From Oscillospiraceae bacterium (GTDB taxonomy: Bacteria > Bacillota > Clostridia > Oscillospirales > Oscillospiraceae), in NCBI GenBank assembly GCA_017398685.1, contig JAFQFH010000040.1:1-53199 (forward strand): 53,199 nt of DNA. The letters are read 5' to 3'. Of the stretch, positions 52,354-53,199 are shown piece after piece (within the stretch, counting starts at the first letter, position 1; each line of letters starts with the position of its first letter). Below the pieces are notes generated by a model, which searched no databases, had not been told where the DNA came from, and worked only from the letters and a program-made list of their open reading frames with translations. The translations under genes were made by a program, and so were the position numbers.

Positions 52354-53199
52354 TTAAAGGTCATGTATGCTTTTAAGATTTTCACATATTTGTATGGTTT
52401 CAGTTATTAACCCCACCATATTTTCCAAGTGTGTAAAACTCTCTATAGTCAGCGTTTCTCCTTTGCGTTCCTTGAACCACTTTTCGATTACCTGATAACC
52501 GCCGATTTGATATTCCCATACATTCTGCGGAATACCTAAAATTTTTTTGTTTGCATTGAATTGGAGAATTCCGTTTTTATATTTGGCTGCACCAATTTTC
52601 ATATCATCCGGAGTGTTGGGTTCAAGAGTCAGTCCAGCAGGCGCCTTGCTCTGAAGCAAGTGCAGTCTTCTAAGGCGCTGGCCAAAAGTAACATAGGAAC
52701 GGTATAGTTCTTCGCTGACATAGAAAGCGTCTTCCTCTCCCTCGTGGCCCGGATCATTAATTACCGGTACGCGCGGAAAGTCTTTGCAAAGATACTCTTT
52801 GTATTTCTCGCAATAGGCAGGGTCGTGAAGAATACCATATACATAGTCAAACACATCAATTGGTTCAGGTTTCTCAACCATGTGCTGTGTCAACTTATCA
52901 TAGATCGCAGCATCAATGTTAGCCGTCCATGTTTCCCCATCCAGCTCACTTTCGGAGCGCAGATACAATGGAGCAATATAGGTAATCTCACACATTGCAG
53001 AAAACAGTCTGTGCGCAATAATACTCTTGGATACAAACGGAGAGAAGAAACTTCTGGATGTCTTGCAGAATACCAAGCCAATATTTGAGCCAACAGGACT
53101 TGTGGGCTCAGCCAAAAGATGCCCCATGGTACTTTTTTCGCGAGGCCAAAGAACCCACCCGCAAGAATTTCCTGAGTAATATGTCCAGCGATTGTCAAA
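52354..53199 (-). CDS. Type ISP restriction-modification enzyme, C-terminal part (5' end beyond right edge)
   Basis: The frame is open to the right edge (281 residues seen). It contains RWTYYSG and NIGLVFCKTSR at the start, YIAPLYL, DVFDYVYGILHDPAYCEKYKEYLCKDFPRVPVI and FGQRLRRLHLL, the C-terminal target-recognition domain of single-chain type ISP enzymes (LlaBIII-like), and ILQFNANKKILGIPQNVWEYQIGGYQVIEKWF near the end. The nuclease, helicase and methyltransferase parts would lie to the right. These enzymes cut unmethylated phage DNA and methylate self. The first Met (53127) is internal, not the start. Confidence 0.85.
   Translation of the reverse strand, partial: FDNRWTYYSGNSCGWVLWPREKSTMGHLLAEPTSPVGSNIGLVFCKTSRSFFSPFVSKSIIAHRLFSAMCEITYIAPLYLRSESELDGETWTANIDAAIYDKLTQHMVEKPEPIDVFDYVYGILHDPAYCEKYKEYLCKDFPRVPVINDPGHEGEEDAFYVSEELYRSYVTFGQRLRRLHLLQSKAPAGLTLEPNTPDDMKIGAAKYKNGILQFNANKKILGIPQNVWEYQIGGYQVIEKWFKERKGETLTIESFTHLENMVGLITETIQICENLKSIHDL

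Overview
The window looks like a chromosomal segment of a low-oxygen Bacillota (Clostridia, probably an Oscillospirales-like gut bacterium). The signs are the infC-rpmI-rplT order, an ECF transporter module beside truA, a ClpE-type unfoldase, PurO-type IMP cyclohydrolase in a purine operon with formate-tetrahydrofolate ligase, a Na+-pump decarboxylase beta subunit, and consensus sigma-A promoters with GGAGG ribosome binding sites. Taxonomy is inferred from gene content only; no rRNA is present.

Layout. 1-988 is the start of a secreted Cys-rich repeat protein that runs off the left edge. 1.1-2.6 kb is the translation operon infC-rpmI-rplT (minus) with a strong promoter, a structured leader and an apparent AUC start codon for IF-3. 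2.7-6.9 kb (minus) holds deoC and two tandem paralogous polytopic glycosyltransferase-like proteins. A tandem OB-fold protein (6951, plus) stands alone. 7.6-16.5 kb (minus) runs methyltransferase, ecfA1-ecfA2-ecfT-truA, cvpA, then a tightly packed clpE, macro-domain, rhomboid, DUF523 group. 16.9-20.3 kb (minus) is cca, uracil-DNA glycosylase, DUF2156, GNAT. murC and a GNAT gene follow on the plus strand. 22.4-33.5 kb is a mixed accessory stretch: polysaccharide deacetylase, PutP-type symporter with a divergent LysR regulator, GtrII-like glucosyltransferase, MATE exporter, a BlaI repressor with an M56 membrane protease fused to duplicated beta-helix domains, and a formate/nitrite channel.

33.6-46.8 kb is a long purine operon under a ZTP riboswitch: purE-purC-purF-purM-purN-purO-AICAR transformylase-purD-purL-fhs. 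It encodes most of the route from PRPP to IMP plus the enzyme making 10-formyl-tetrahydrofolate. purB and purK are not in the window. Its PurF lacks the N-terminal catalytic cysteine, and the two PurH activities are on separate proteins. 46.9-48.7 kb is an incomplete Na+-translocating decarboxylase set (two small subunits and beta, no carboxyltransferase or biotin protein).

From about 48.7 kb to the right edge the sequence is visibly more AT-rich and looks like a genomic island: a helix-turn-helix remnant, a hypothetical gene, a SHOCT/zinc-ribbon gene preceded by a probable structured RNA with its own promoter and terminator, a WYL-type regulator and a tyrosine recombinase that are both truncated where they converge, a tRNA 3'-end fragment that resembles an attachment site, a DUF2971 gene and the C-terminal part of a type ISP restriction-modification enzyme that runs off the right edge.

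The items I find most worth following up are the structured RNA at about 49.9-50.06 kb, the Cys-less PurF, and the protease/beta-helix fusion sensor with its twin operators.
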